Below, piece by piece: positions 42,163-50,261 of a DNA stretch of 64,000 nt. Both the position numbers and the translations under genes were made by a program. The DNA comes from DASQFQ01 sp963805525 (GTDB lineage Bacteria > Actinomycetota > Thermoleophilia > Solirubrobacterales > Solirubrobacteraceae). Location: contig CAWDUT010000007.1 of assembly GCA_963805525.1 (NCBI GenBank), positions 806,001-870,000 of the forward strand, read 5' to 3'. Each line of letters begins with the position of its first letter. Within the stretch, counting starts at the first letter, position 1. The notes under the pieces were generated by a model that was not told where the DNA came from, ran no database searches, and saw only the letters and a program-made list of their open reading frames with translations.

Positions 42163-43008
42163 ATGCGCTTCAGGAACGGGCCGTGGGAGCTGTACGCCGA
42201 GACGTTCGGCGCGGCCGGCGACCCGGCCCTGGTGCTGCTGCACGGCGCCGGCAACTCCATGACGGCCTGGGACGCCGAGCTGTGCGAACGGCTCGCCGCC
42301 CCGGGCCGCCACGTGATCCGCGTCGACTCGCGCGAGGCCGGGAAGTCCGCTCGCGCGGACACGCCGGGGACGTATTCGCTGAATGACCTCGCCGCCGACG
42401 TCGTCGCCTGCCTCGACACGCTCGAGCTGCCGGCGGCGACGCTCGCCGGCGTCTCCCAGGGCGGCATGACCGCGCAGATCGTCGCGGTCGAGCACCCCGA
42501 CCGCGTCGACGGCCTCGCGCTGATCTCGACCACCGTGCTCGGGGACGACGACCTCCCGGGCCCGGACGAGGGCCTGTTCTCGGGCGGCCCCGACTCGCCG
42601 GACTGGAGCGACCGCGCCGCCACTGTGCGGTATCTCGTCGAGCTGGAGCGGCCGTACGGCGGCGACGCGTTCGACGAGGAGCTCATGACGCGGATCGCGG
42701 AGAACGCAGCCGCGCACGCCGACGACATCGCCACGCAGCTCAGCCACCCGTTCGAGGTCCAGCTGGGCCGCCTGGTGCGCGACCGCCTGGGCGAGATCCG
42801 GGCGCCAACGGTCGTGGTGCACGGCACGGCCGACCCGATGTTCCCGCTCGCGCACGGGCGCGCGCTCGCCGCGGCGATCCCGGGCGCGCGGCTGCTCGCG
42901 CTCGACGGCTTCGGCCACGCGACCGTCCCGCGCCGCTTCTGGCCGGAACTGCTCGCGGCTATGCCAGCGCCGTCGCCGCCCGCGGGCGGGCGAGCGCGGC
43001 GAACGTGA
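42163..43008 (+). CDS. Alpha/beta hydrolase
   Basis: 281 aa. VLLHGAGNSMTAWDAELCER (oxyanion region), RVDSREAGKSAR, nucleophile elbow LAGVSQGGMTAQIVA (Ser about 101), VVHGTADPMFPLAHG (Asp) and LDGFGHATVPRRFW (His). It resembles esterase/aclacinomycin-methylesterase-like hydrolases; substrate unknown. Probably controlled by the divergent LysR. The last 50 bp overlap the convergent MFS gene. Confidence 0.87.
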   Translation: MRFRNGPWELYAETFGAAGDPALVLLHGAGNSMTAWDAELCERLAAPGRHVIRVDSREAGKSARADTPGTYSLNDLAADVVACLDTLELPAATLAGVSQGGMTAQIVAVEHPDRVDGLALISTTVLGDDDLPGPDEGLFSGGPDSPDWSDRAATVRYLVELERPYGGDAFDEELMTRIAENAAAHADDIATQLSHPFEVQLGRLVRDRLGEIRAPTVVVHGTADPMFPLAHGRALAAAIPGARLLALDGFGHATVPRRFWPELLAAMPAPSPPAGGRARRT

Positions 43009-44104
43009 CCGCGCAGGCGGCGGACAACAGCAGGTACGGCAACGCGTCGCCGTAGGTCTGGCCGAGGCGCGCGCCGCCCGCCGCGCCGAGCGTCTGCCCG
43101 GTCGACCACGCGAGGTTGATCAGCGCAACGGCGTAGCCCTGGTCGATGCCGATCCCGTCGGCGCCGTCGGAGATCATCGCCATCGACGGCGTCCACAGGA
43201 TCCCGATGCTCGGGCCGGTCAGGACGAGCAGCGGCACCAGCAGCACCAGCGCCGCCGGCCACGGCAGCAGGGCGATCGCGAGGCCGGAGGCGCCGAGGCC
43301 GACGAGGCACGGCAGGACCCGGCCGTGGCGGTCCGAGAGGCGGCCGAAGTAGGGGCTCATGGTGGCCTCGAGCGCGCCGGACGCGACGAACGTCGCCCCG
43401 ATCCCGGCCGCCGACGCGCCGAGCTCGTCGAGCCGCAGCGGCGCGAGCACGTCGAGCGTGCCGAACATCAGCCCGACGAGGATCACGATCCACATCCCGG
43501 TCGCGATCCGCGGGTCGCTCAGGCCGGCGAGCACCTTGCGCATGGGCGTCTGCGGCGGCGGCTGGGTCGCGGGCGTGAGCAGGGCCCAGACGAGCAGGCC
43601 GCCCGCCGCGACGGCGACCGCGGTGAAGACGGTCTCGGTGCCGAGTCCCGCCGCGGCGGCGCCGAGCACCGGGCCGAGCAGCGCGCCGACGATCGCGGCG
43701 CCCATCGCCGAGCCGATCATCTCGCCGCGGCGCTCGCGCGGCGCCGCGCCGATCAGCCAGCCGAGCGCGCCCGCCCAGGACGCCGCCGAGCCGAGCCCCT
43801 GGACGAAGCGCGCGATGTCGAGCACGACGATGCTGTTGGCGAACGCGAACGTGATCGAGGACGCGATGAGGAGCGTGAGGCCCACGACGACGGTCGCACG
43901 CACGCCCAGCCGCGCCGCGAGCCAGCCGCCGGGCAGCGAGCCGATCAGCGTCCCGGCCGGGTAGGCGGCCGCGAGGATCCCGGCGCCGGTCTTGCTGAGG
44001 TCGTACTCGTCGGCGAACTGCGGCAGCAGCGGCACGATCGCCGCGAAGAACATCGCGTCGACGAAGACGATCGCAGACGCGAGGAGCAGGAGGCGGCGCA
44101 GCAC
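42959..44104 (-). CDS. MFS transporter (DHA1-type)
   Basis: 381 aa with about twelve hydrophobic segments. AIVFVDAMFFAAIVPLLPQF at the N-terminus, GTLIGSLPGGWLAARLGVRA (motif A, about 50-69) and FVQGLGSAASWAGALGWLIG are typical of drug/metabolite efflux carriers. The GTG start is set by TAGGGT 7 nt upstream. A longer frame upstream runs antisense to TVP38 and is rejected. Substrate unknown. Confidence 0.87.
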   Translation of the reverse strand: MLRRLLLLASAIVFVDAMFFAAIVPLLPQFADEYDLSKTGAGILAAAYPAGTLIGSLPGGWLAARLGVRATVVVGLTLLIASSITFAFANSIVVLDIARFVQGLGSAASWAGALGWLIGAAPRERRGEMIGSAMGAAIVGALLGPVLGAAAAGLGTETVFTAVAVAAGGLLVWALLTPATQPPPQTPMRKVLAGLSDPRIATGMWIVILVGLMFGTLDVLAPLRLDELGASAAGIGATFVASGALEATMSPYFGRLSDRHGRVLPCLVGLGASGLAIALLPWPAALVLLVPLLVLTGPSIGILWTPSMAMISDGADGIGIDQGYAVALINLAWSTGQTLGAAGGARLGQTYGDALPYLLLSAACAVTFAALARPRAATALA

Positions 44105-44111
44105 GCCGCCG

Positions 44112-44117
44112 ACCCTA
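44112..44117 (-). promoter_or_regulatory. -10 hexamer of the MFS gene built on a stop codon
   Basis: TAGGGT, 7 nt before GTG 44104. Its TAG is the stop of the TVP38 gene. Confidence 0.45.
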
Positions 44118-44804
44118 CGCGGCGGCTGAGGCCGTGTGGCGGCGGCGCACTCTCCCGGCGAGCACCCGGCCGCCGATGAGAAGGCTGAGGAAGGCGCCGA
44201 TCGCGACCAGCACGCCGGGATCGGTGGGCGACAGCGAGTCGAGCCGCCCGCCGAGGTAGACGACGGCGGCGCACAGCGGGATCGAGCCGACGACCGTGGT
44301 CCACGTGAAGCGCCACAGCGGCACCTCCGCGGCGCCGGAGACATAGCCGACGAGGCTGTAGGGCACGACCGGGATCAGGCGCGCGGCGAGCAGCCCGGTC
44401 CGGCCGCTGCGCTCGATCAGCCGCGACCCCTCCTCCAGCCGCTCCTCCCCCACGAGCCGCAGCAGCAGCGGCCGCCCGGCGCCGCGGCCGATCGCGTAGG
44501 TCGCGAGCGCCGAGACGAGCCAGCCGGCGAGCACGAGCGGGAGCGCGAGCCAGAAGCCGTAGACGAAGCCGGCCGCCGCGTTGAGCAGCTCGGACGGGAA
44601 GGGCACGACCGCGTGCACGAGCATCAGCCCGGCCAGCACGAGCGCTCCGCCCGCGCCGAGGTCGCGCAGCTCGGTGCGGAGTTGCGCGGCGTCGCCGCTC
44701 AGCACGCTGGCGACGCCTTCCCGCAGCGGCGGGACGAGCGCCACGACCGCCGCGAACGCCGCGATGGCGAGGAGCGTGAGCCAGATGCCGCGGCGATGGT
44801 GCAT
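44115..44804 (-). CDS. TVP38/TMEM64 (DedA-like) membrane protein
   Basis: 229 aa with five or six hydrophobic segments. FPSELLNAAAGFVYGFWLAL (about 70-89), SALATYAIGRGAGR and LLAARLIPVVPYSLVGYVSG (about 143-162) are the SNARE-associated/VTT domain signature. These proteins are linked to lipid scrambling and envelope homeostasis. ATG with TACGCT 6 nt upstream. Followed by the MFS gene on the same strand. Confidence 0.88.
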   Translation of the reverse strand: MHHRRGIWLTLLAIAAFAAVVALVPPLREGVASVLSGDAAQLRTELRDLGAGGALVLAGLMLVHAVVPFPSELLNAAAGFVYGFWLALPLVLAGWLVSALATYAIGRGAGRPLLLRLVGEERLEEGSRLIERSGRTGLLAARLIPVVPYSLVGYVSGAAEVPLWRFTWTTVVGSIPLCAAVVYLGGRLDSLSPTDPGVLVAIGAFLSLLIGGRVLAGRVRRRHTASAAA

Positions 44805-44810
44805 CTCCGC

Positions 44811-44816
44811 AGCGTA
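44811..44816 (-). promoter_or_regulatory. -10 hexamer of the TVP38 gene (leaderless)
   Basis: TACGCT, six bases before ATG 44804, the same hexamer and spacing as at 13329-13341. Confidence 0.4.
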
Positions 44817-44838
44817 GGGAGGCTTCCTCAGGGAAATG

Positions 44839-47037
44839 TCAACGTTTCTTGATCGGGGCGTAGTCGGCCATCAGCTTGCGCTCGCTGCCGTCGCCGGCGA
44901 AGCGCACGACCACGATGCCGCCCGGCTCGGTGGCGGTGACGACGCCCTCGCCGAAGGCGGCGTGGATGACGTCGTCGCCCATGCGGAAGACCGTGCCCGC
45001 GGTGTCGGGGTGCACCTCGGCGGTGGCGGCCGCGGCGTTCGACCACGAGGCGACGCGGCCCGGGGCCCAGCCGGCGCCGACCGCCTGCTTGTCCTCCTGG
45101 TCGGTCAGCTCGCGCGGGATCTCGTCGATGAAGCGCGAGCGCATGCCGTAGGACTGGGCGCCGAACGAGTTGCGGCGGCGCGCGTAGGTGAGCGTCACGT
45201 CGCGCATCGCGCGGGTGAGGCCGACGTAGGCGAGCCGGCGCTCCTCCTCGAGATCGCCCTCGTCGAGCGCGCGACTGTGGGGGAAGATCCCGTCCTCCAT
45301 CCCGATCATGAACACGATCGGGAACTCCAGGCCCTTGGCGTTGTGGAGGGTCATCAGCGTCACGAGCCCCTCCTCGTCGCGCAGCGAGTCGACGTCGGCG
45401 ATCAGCGCGATCTGCTGCAGGAACTCGCCAACGCTCCCCTCTTCGGCCAGCGCGTCGTACTCACGGCCGACCCGCACGAGCTCCTGGAGGTTCTCGAGCC
45501 GGCCCTGGGCCTCGATCGTCCGCTCGGCCTCGAGCGCGTCGTAGTAGCCGGTCTCGCGCAGCAGCTCGTCGAGCAGGTCGCCGACGGGGGCGCTCTCCAT
45601 CCGCTCGCGCAGCCGCACCATCGTCGACATGAAGCGCCCGAGCGCCTTCTGCGCCGCGGTGCCCAGGCCGGGGACGGTCTCCGGCTGCTCCGCCGCCTCC
45701 CAGACGGTGATGCCCATGGTGTCCGAGTGGCTGAGGACGCGGGAGAGCGACGTCTGCCCCAGCCCGCGCTTCGGCGAGTTGGCGACGCGCGTGAACGACT
45801 GCGCGTCCTGCGGGTTGGCGAGGAAGGTGAGGTACGCCACCGCGTCCCGGATCTCCGCCCGCTCGTAGAACTTCGTGCCGCCGATGACCTGGTAGCCGAT
45901 CTGCGCCCGCACGAGCATGTCCTCGAGCACCCGCGACTGCGCGTTGGTCCGGTAGAAGACGGCGATCTCCTCACGGCTCACGCCCTCGTCGACCATCCGC
46001 TCGATCTCGGCGGCGACGTAGCGCGCCTCGGCGTGCTCGTCTGAGAGCTCCCGGACCTTGATCGGGTCGCCCTCGCCGAGATCGGTCCAGAGGTTCTTCG
46101 AGACCTGGCCGCGGTTGTTGGCGATGACCCCGTTCGCCGCTGAGAGGATCGTCTGGGTGGAGCGATAGTTCTGCTCCAACTTGATGACGTTCGCTTCGGG
46201 GTAATCATCCTCGAAATTGAGGATGTTCTTAATATCTGCGCCCCTAAAGCCGTAAATCGCCTGCGAATCGTCGCCGACTACGGCTAAGTTCCGATGTTCC
46301 GAAGCGAGCAGCTGGAGCCAGCGGTACTGGGCGTGGTTGGTGTCCTGGTACTCGTCGACGAGGATCCAGCGGAAGGCGGCCGCGTAGCGGTCGCGGACCT
46401 CCTGGAAGAGCTCGAGCAGGTTCACGGAGCGGACGAGGAGGTCGTCGAAGTCCATCGCGTTCATGCGGTGGAGCTCGCGCTCGTACTGCTCGTAGACGTC
46501 GGCGACCGTCTGCTCGAAGTAGGAGCCGACGAGCTGGCGGTAGTCCTCGGACGAGCGGAGCTTGTTCTTCGCGTCCGAGATCTGGGACTGCATCGCGCGC
46601 GGGGTGAAGCGCTTGGCGTCGATGTCGAGGTCGTCGAGGCAGCGCTTGATCAGGCGCCGCTGGTCGGCCGCGTCGTAGATCGTGAACTGGCGCGTGTAGC
46701 CGAGCCGGTGGGCGTCGGCTCGCAGCATCCGCGCGCACGCGGAGTGGAACGTCATCACCCACATCGCGCGGGTGGCGCGGCCGACGAGGAGCTCGACCCG
46801 CTCGCGCATCTCCTGGGCGGCCTTGTTGGTGAACGTGATCGCCAGGATCTCGTCCGCGCGCGCCTGCTTGGTGCGCATCAGGTAGGCGATGCGGTGGGTC
46901 AGCACGCGCGTCTTGCCCGAGCCGGCGCCCGCCAAGATCAGCAGCGGGCCCTCGCCGTGCACGACGGCGTCACGCTGGGGCGGGTTGAGACCCGCCAGCA
47001 GCTCGTCGATCCTCGGGTCCTGGGCCGCCTCGGGCAT
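44839..47037 (-). CDS. pcrA: UvrD/PcrA superfamily 1 DNA helicase
   Basis: 732 aa, full PcrA length. Q-motif GLNPPQRDAV, Walker A AGAGSGKTRVL (about 36-46), ILVDEYQDTNHAQY (motif II), VVGDDSQAIYGFRGA (III), EQNYRSTQTIL (IV), TLHNAKGLEFPIVF (V) and YVGLTRA (VI). The C-terminal Tudor-like tail (DVIHAAFGEGVV … LMADYAPIKK) binds RNA polymerase in relatives. Roles in repair and transcription-replication conflicts follow from the family. The 60 bp at 46201-46260 have about 43% GC, far below the gene average. An upstream extension through the 168-nt element is rejected. Confidence 0.95.
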   Translation of the reverse strand: MPEAAQDPRIDELLAGLNPPQRDAVVHGEGPLLILAGAGSGKTRVLTHRIAYLMRTKQARADEILAITFTNKAAQEMRERVELLVGRATRAMWVMTFHSACARMLRADAHRLGYTRQFTIYDAADQRRLIKRCLDDLDIDAKRFTPRAMQSQISDAKNKLRSSEDYRQLVGSYFEQTVADVYEQYERELHRMNAMDFDDLLVRSVNLLELFQEVRDRYAAAFRWILVDEYQDTNHAQYRWLQLLASEHRNLAVVGDDSQAIYGFRGADIKNILNFEDDYPEANVIKLEQNYRSTQTILSAANGVIANNRGQVSKNLWTDLGEGDPIKVRELSDEHAEARYVAAEIERMVDEGVSREEIAVFYRTNAQSRVLEDMLVRAQIGYQVIGGTKFYERAEIRDAVAYLTFLANPQDAQSFTRVANSPKRGLGQTSLSRVLSHSDTMGITVWEAAEQPETVPGLGTAAQKALGRFMSTMVRLRERMESAPVGDLLDELLRETGYYDALEAERTIEAQGRLENLQELVRVGREYDALAEEGSVGEFLQQIALIADVDSLRDEEGLVTLMTLHNAKGLEFPIVFMIGMEDGIFPHSRALDEGDLEEERRLAYVGLTRAMRDVTLTYARRRNSFGAQSYGMRSRFIDEIPRELTDQEDKQAVGAGWAPGRVASWSNAAAATAEVHPDTAGTVFRMGDDVIHAAFGEGVVTATEPGGIVVVRFAGDGSERKLMADYAPIKKR

Positions 47038-47045
47038 GCCGATCC

Positions 47046-47051
47046 ACGGTA
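47046..47051 (-). promoter_or_regulatory. -10 hexamer of pcrA
   Basis: TACCGT, 8 nt before ATG 47037. It would place the pcrA transcript start downstream of the 168-nt element. Confidence 0.4.
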
Positions 47052-47071
47052 CCGAGCCGGGCGGACCATCC

Positions 47072-47239
47072 AGATGGTCGACCGCGCGGCCGCCGTGCCC
47101 GGATGTGCGTGACCCGTGGATGCAGGGGCGTGCACGCCGAAGGGGGATCGTGGCAGCGCCACCTCCCCCTTCCGGCGGGTGCGGCCCTGCGCCGCGGGAC
47201 GCGTGCAGACGGGTACGGGGGTCGTGGGGTCGACCATCT
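47072..47239 (+). ncRNA. 168-nt rod-forming repeat, copy B (putative structured RNA)
   Basis: Same length as copy A. Arms are AGATGGTCGACCGC and GGGGTCGACCATCT. Against copy A, three arm pairs change from A-T/T-A to G-C/C-G on both sides (compensated), one arm pair is lost (G opposite G), and the only inner change (47099 C for T) turns a U-G pair into C-G. The left arm can alternatively pair with flanking GACCATC (47064-47070). The right arm ends on the -10 of lhgO. Lies between pcrA (minus) and lhgO (plus). Function unknown. Confidence 0.65.
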
Positions 47240-47244
47240 AGCAT
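47239..47244 (+). promoter_or_regulatory. -10 hexamer of lhgO at the edge of the 168-nt element
   Basis: TAGCAT, 7 nt before TTG 47252. Its first T is the last base of copy B. The folD promoter at the left edge of copy A has the same arrangement and spacing. Confidence 0.45.
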
Positions 47245-47251
47245 CGCCGCC

Positions 47252-48442
47252 TTGCCGCGGGAGGAGCCGGACATCATCGTGGTGGGAGCGGGGATCATCG
47301 GCCTGGCGGTCGCGCGTGAGCTGCTGGCCCGCCACCCGGGCCGGAGCGTCTCCGTGCTCGAGCGCGAGCACGACATCGGCTCTCACCAGACCGGCCACAA
47401 CTCGGGCGTCGTGCACGCCGGCATCTACTACAAGCCCGGCTCGCTGAAGGCGCGCCTGTGCACCGAGGGCGCGCCGGAGCTGCTCGCGTACTGCCAGGAG
47501 CGCGGAATCCCGGCGCGCCAGGACGGGAAGCTGATCGTGGCGCTCGACCAGGGCGAGGTCCCGCGGCTCGACGAGCTCGAGCGCCGTGGCCGCGCCAACG
47601 GCGTGCCGGGGCTGAAGCGTCTCCGCAAAGAGGAGATCGCGGAGTTCGAGCCGCACGTCAGCGGCGTCGACGCGCTCCACTCCCCCGCCACCGCGGTGGT
47701 CGACTTCCAGGCCGTGGCCCGCGAGTTCGCCAAGGACGTCGAGGCGGCCGGCGGCGAGGTCGTCACCGGCTGTGCGGTCGAGAGCGCGGACCTGCGCGCC
47801 AACCGGCTCTGCGTCCGCCACAGCATGGGCGAGAGCCGCGCGCGCTTCGCAGTCTTCTGCGCCGGTGCCTGGTCGGACCGGCTGGCCGTCGCGGCGGGCG
47901 GCGACCCCGACCCCCGCATCGTGCCCTTCCGCGGCGCCTGGCTGCGGATGCGGCCCGAACGCCGCGACCTCGTGCGCGCGCTCGTCTACCCCGTGCCCGA
48001 CCCGGACCTCCCCTTCCTCGGCGTCCATTTCACCCGCGGCACCGACGACGAGGTGCTGGTCGGTCCGACCGCGCTGCTGGCCGGCGCCCGCGACAGCGAG
48101 CGCCGCTTCGCCGCCACCGACGTCCGCGACACCCTCGCCTGGGGCGGCACCTACCGCATGGCCCGCCGCTGGTGGCGCACCGGCCTGACCGAGCTGCGCC
48201 ACGCCGCCGACCGGCGCGCGCTGGTCCGCGACGGCGCCCGCTACATCCCCGAGCTGACGCCCGCCGACGTCCTCCCCGGCCCCGCCGGCGTGCGCGCCCA
48301 GGCCCTCGGCCGCGACGGTAGCCTCGTCGACGACTTCGTCGTCTCGGAGACCGAGCGCGCGCTCCATGTCCGCAATGCCCCCTCTCCCGCCGCCACGTCC
48401 TCGCTCGCGCTCGCGCGGCTGATCGCGGACCGCGTCACGTGA
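47252..48442 (+). CDS. lhgO: L-2-hydroxyglutarate oxidase/dehydrogenase
   Basis: FAD enzyme of the DAO family, 396 aa. DIIVVGAGIIGLAVARELLA (FAD site), LEREHDIGSHQTGHNSGVVH with HAGIYYKPGSLKA following, DGKLIVALDQGEV and the FRGAWLRM region match LhgO. It oxidises L-2-hydroxyglutarate to 2-oxoglutarate at the membrane. The TTG start is inferred from TAGCAT 7 nt upstream and from the usual short N-terminus; GTG at 47279 is an alternative. Coupled to the next gene by a GTGA overlap. Confidence 0.88.
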   Translation: MPREEPDIIVVGAGIIGLAVARELLARHPGRSVSVLEREHDIGSHQTGHNSGVVHAGIYYKPGSLKARLCTEGAPELLAYCQERGIPARQDGKLIVALDQGEVPRLDELERRGRANGVPGLKRLRKEEIAEFEPHVSGVDALHSPATAVVDFQAVAREFAKDVEAAGGEVVTGCAVESADLRANRLCVRHSMGESRARFAVFCAGAWSDRLAVAAGGDPDPRIVPFRGAWLRMRPERRDLVRALVYPVPDPDLPFLGVHFTRGTDDEVLVGPTALLAGARDSERRFAATDVRDTLAWGGTYRMARRWWRTGLTELRHAADRRALVRDGARYIPELTPADVLPGPAGVRAQALGRDGSLVDDFVVSETERALHVRNAPSPAATSSLALARLIADRVT

Positions 48443-49458
48443 AGGTCCTCGTCACCGGCCACGACGGCTACATCGGCACCGTCCTGACCCCGCTGCTGGC
48501 CGCAGCCGGCCACGAGCCGCACGGGCTCGACACCAGCCTGTTCGCGAACCACGCGTTCGGCGACATCCCCGAGCTCCCCGCGCGTGAGGCCGACATCCGC
48601 GACGTCACCGCCGAGGAGCTCGACGGCTTCGACGCCGTCATCCACCTCGCCGCCCTCTCCAACGATCCGCTCGGCAACCTCGCCCCGGAGATCACCTTCG
48701 CGGTCAACCACCACGCGAGCGTCGACCTGGCGCGCGCCGCCCGCGAGGCCGGCGTCCCGCGCTTCCTCTACTCGAGCTCGTGCAGCACCTACGGCGCCGG
48801 CGCCGGCGACACCCCGCTCGACGAGAGCGCGAACTTCCATCCCGTCACGCCCTACGGCGAGTCGAAGGTGCTCGCGGAGCGCGACATCGCCGCGCTCGCC
48901 ACCCCCGGCTTCTCCCCCGTCTTCCTCCGCAACGCCACCGCCTACGGCGTCTCGCCCCGCATGCGCGGCGACATCGTGGTCAACAACCTCGTCGCCTACG
49001 CCTACGCGACCGGCGAGGTGCGGATGCAGTCCGACGGCACGCCGTGGCGCCCGCTCGCCCACGTCGAGGACATCTCGCGCGCCTTCGTCGCCGCGCTCGA
49101 GGCGCCGCAGGACCACGTCCACAACGAGGCCTTCAACATCGGCCGCGACGAGGACAACCACCAGATCCGCGACATCGCCCGGATGGTCGAGCAGGCCACC
49201 GGCGCCCGGGTGACGCTCGCGCCCGGCGCAGGCCCCGACACGCGCTCCTACCGCGTCGACTTCGGCAAGCAGGCGCGGCTGTTCGAGCCGCGCTGGACCG
49301 TCCGAGCCGGCATCGACGAGATCCTCGCCGCGTACACCGCGCACGAGCTCGACCTCGACGACTTCCTCTCCCCGCGCTTCCAGCGCCTCCCCCGCCTGCA
49401 ACAACTCGTGGACGCCGGCGAGCTCGACGACACGCTTCGTCGCCGCGTGCCCGCATGA
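48439..49458 (+). CDS. NAD-dependent epimerase/dehydratase (SDR)
   Basis: 339 aa. The NAD-binding motif VLVTGHDGYIGTVLTPLLA is at 3-21, AALSNDPLGN follows strand 4, the catalytic Ser lies in YSSSCSTYGAG and Tyr-Lys in TPYGESKVLAE. It is typical of nucleotide-sugar epimerases, reductases and dehydratases. Coupled on both sides (lhgO before, rfbF after), so it probably acts on the CDP-linked sugar made by RfbF and RfbG. Exact reaction unknown. Confidence 0.87.
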   Translation: MKVLVTGHDGYIGTVLTPLLAAAGHEPHGLDTSLFANHAFGDIPELPAREADIRDVTAEELDGFDAVIHLAALSNDPLGNLAPEITFAVNHHASVDLARAAREAGVPRFLYSSSCSTYGAGAGDTPLDESANFHPVTPYGESKVLAERDIAALATPGFSPVFLRNATAYGVSPRMRGDIVVNNLVAYAYATGEVRMQSDGTPWRPLAHVEDISRAFVAALEAPQDHVHNEAFNIGRDEDNHQIRDIARMVEQATGARVTLAPGAGPDTRSYRVDFGKQARLFEPRWTVRAGIDEILAAYTAHELDLDDFLSPRFQRLPRLQQLVDAGELDDTLRRRVPA

Positions 49459-50261
49459 GCGGCCGCGACACGCCGCTCGAGCGGATGCCGGTGGTGATCC
49501 TCGCCGGTGGCATGGGCACCCGCCTGCGTGAGGAGACCGAGCGCGTCCCCAAGCCGCTGGTCGGCATCGGCGAGCGCCCGATCGTGTGGCACATCATGAA
49601 GCTGTTCAGCCACCACGGGAGCAAGCGCTTCGTGCTCTGCCTCGGCTTCAAGAGCTGGCTGATCAAGGAGTACTTCCTCCGCTACCGCGAGCAGATCGCC
49701 GACCTCACCGTCCGCCTCGGCGACCCCGGCCCGCCCACCTTCCACACCAACGGCGAGGAGGACTGGGAGGTCACGCTGGCCGAGACCGGCCTCGAGACCG
49801 GCACCGGCGGCCGCATCCACCGCGTGCGCCGGTACGTCGACACCGACACCTTCATCCTCACCTACGGCGACGGCCTCGGCAGCGTCGACATCGAGGCGCT
49901 CGTCGACTTCCACCGCTCCCACGGCCGCATCGGCACCGTCACCGGCGTCCACCCGACCTCGCGCTACGGCGAGATGAAGGTCGCCGACGGCGTCGTCACC
50001 GAGTTCGACGAGAAGCCCAGCACCGCCGAGGGCTACGTCTCCGGCGGCTTCTTCGTCTTCCAGCGCGAGTTCTTCGACTACCTCGACGACGACCCGGAGC
50101 TGATGTTCGAGCGCGCGCCGCTCCAGCAGCTGGCCCGCGACGGCGAGCTCGCCGTCTTCCCGCACAGCGGCTTCTGGATGGGGATGGACACGTTCCGCGA
50201 GTTCACCGAGCTCAACCGCCTGTGGGCCGCGGGCGACGCGCCCTGGAAGGTCTGGAGCTAG
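49455..50261 (+). CDS. rfbF: Glucose-1-phosphate cytidylyltransferase
   Basis: 268 aa. The nucleotidyltransferase motif VVILAGGMGTRLREETERVP with the catalytic KPLVGIGERPI at about 12-43 is followed by ILTYGDGLGSVD (metal Asp), VSGGFFVFQREFFDYL and FWMGMDTFREFTELNRLW, which is RfbF-like. It makes CDP-glucose from CTP and glucose-1-phosphate. ATG overlaps the previous stop. rfbG, the next pathway enzyme, follows at 51044 after a minus-strand gene. The TAG shares CTAG with that convergent gene. Confidence 0.93.
   Translation: MSGRDTPLERMPVVILAGGMGTRLREETERVPKPLVGIGERPIVWHIMKLFSHHGSKRFVLCLGFKSWLIKEYFLRYREQIADLTVRLGDPGPPTFHTNGEEDWEVTLAETGLETGTGGRIHRVRRYVDTDTFILTYGDGLGSVDIEALVDFHRSHGRIGTVTGVHPTSRYGEMKVADGVVTEFDEKPSTAEGYVSGGFFVFQREFFDYLDDDPELMFERAPLQQLARDGELAVFPHSGFWMGMDTFREFTELNRLWAAGDAPWKVWS

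Noticed and set aside
40911..47239. Element as a known 6S RNA, SRP RNA or group II intron
   Set aside because: No large central bubble, no SRP tetraloop motif and no domain V; only the rod shape or a GUGCG string is shared.
47038..47376. N-terminal extension of PcrA through copy B
   Set aside because: PcrA homologues begin just before the Q-motif; the extension is translated repeat sequence.
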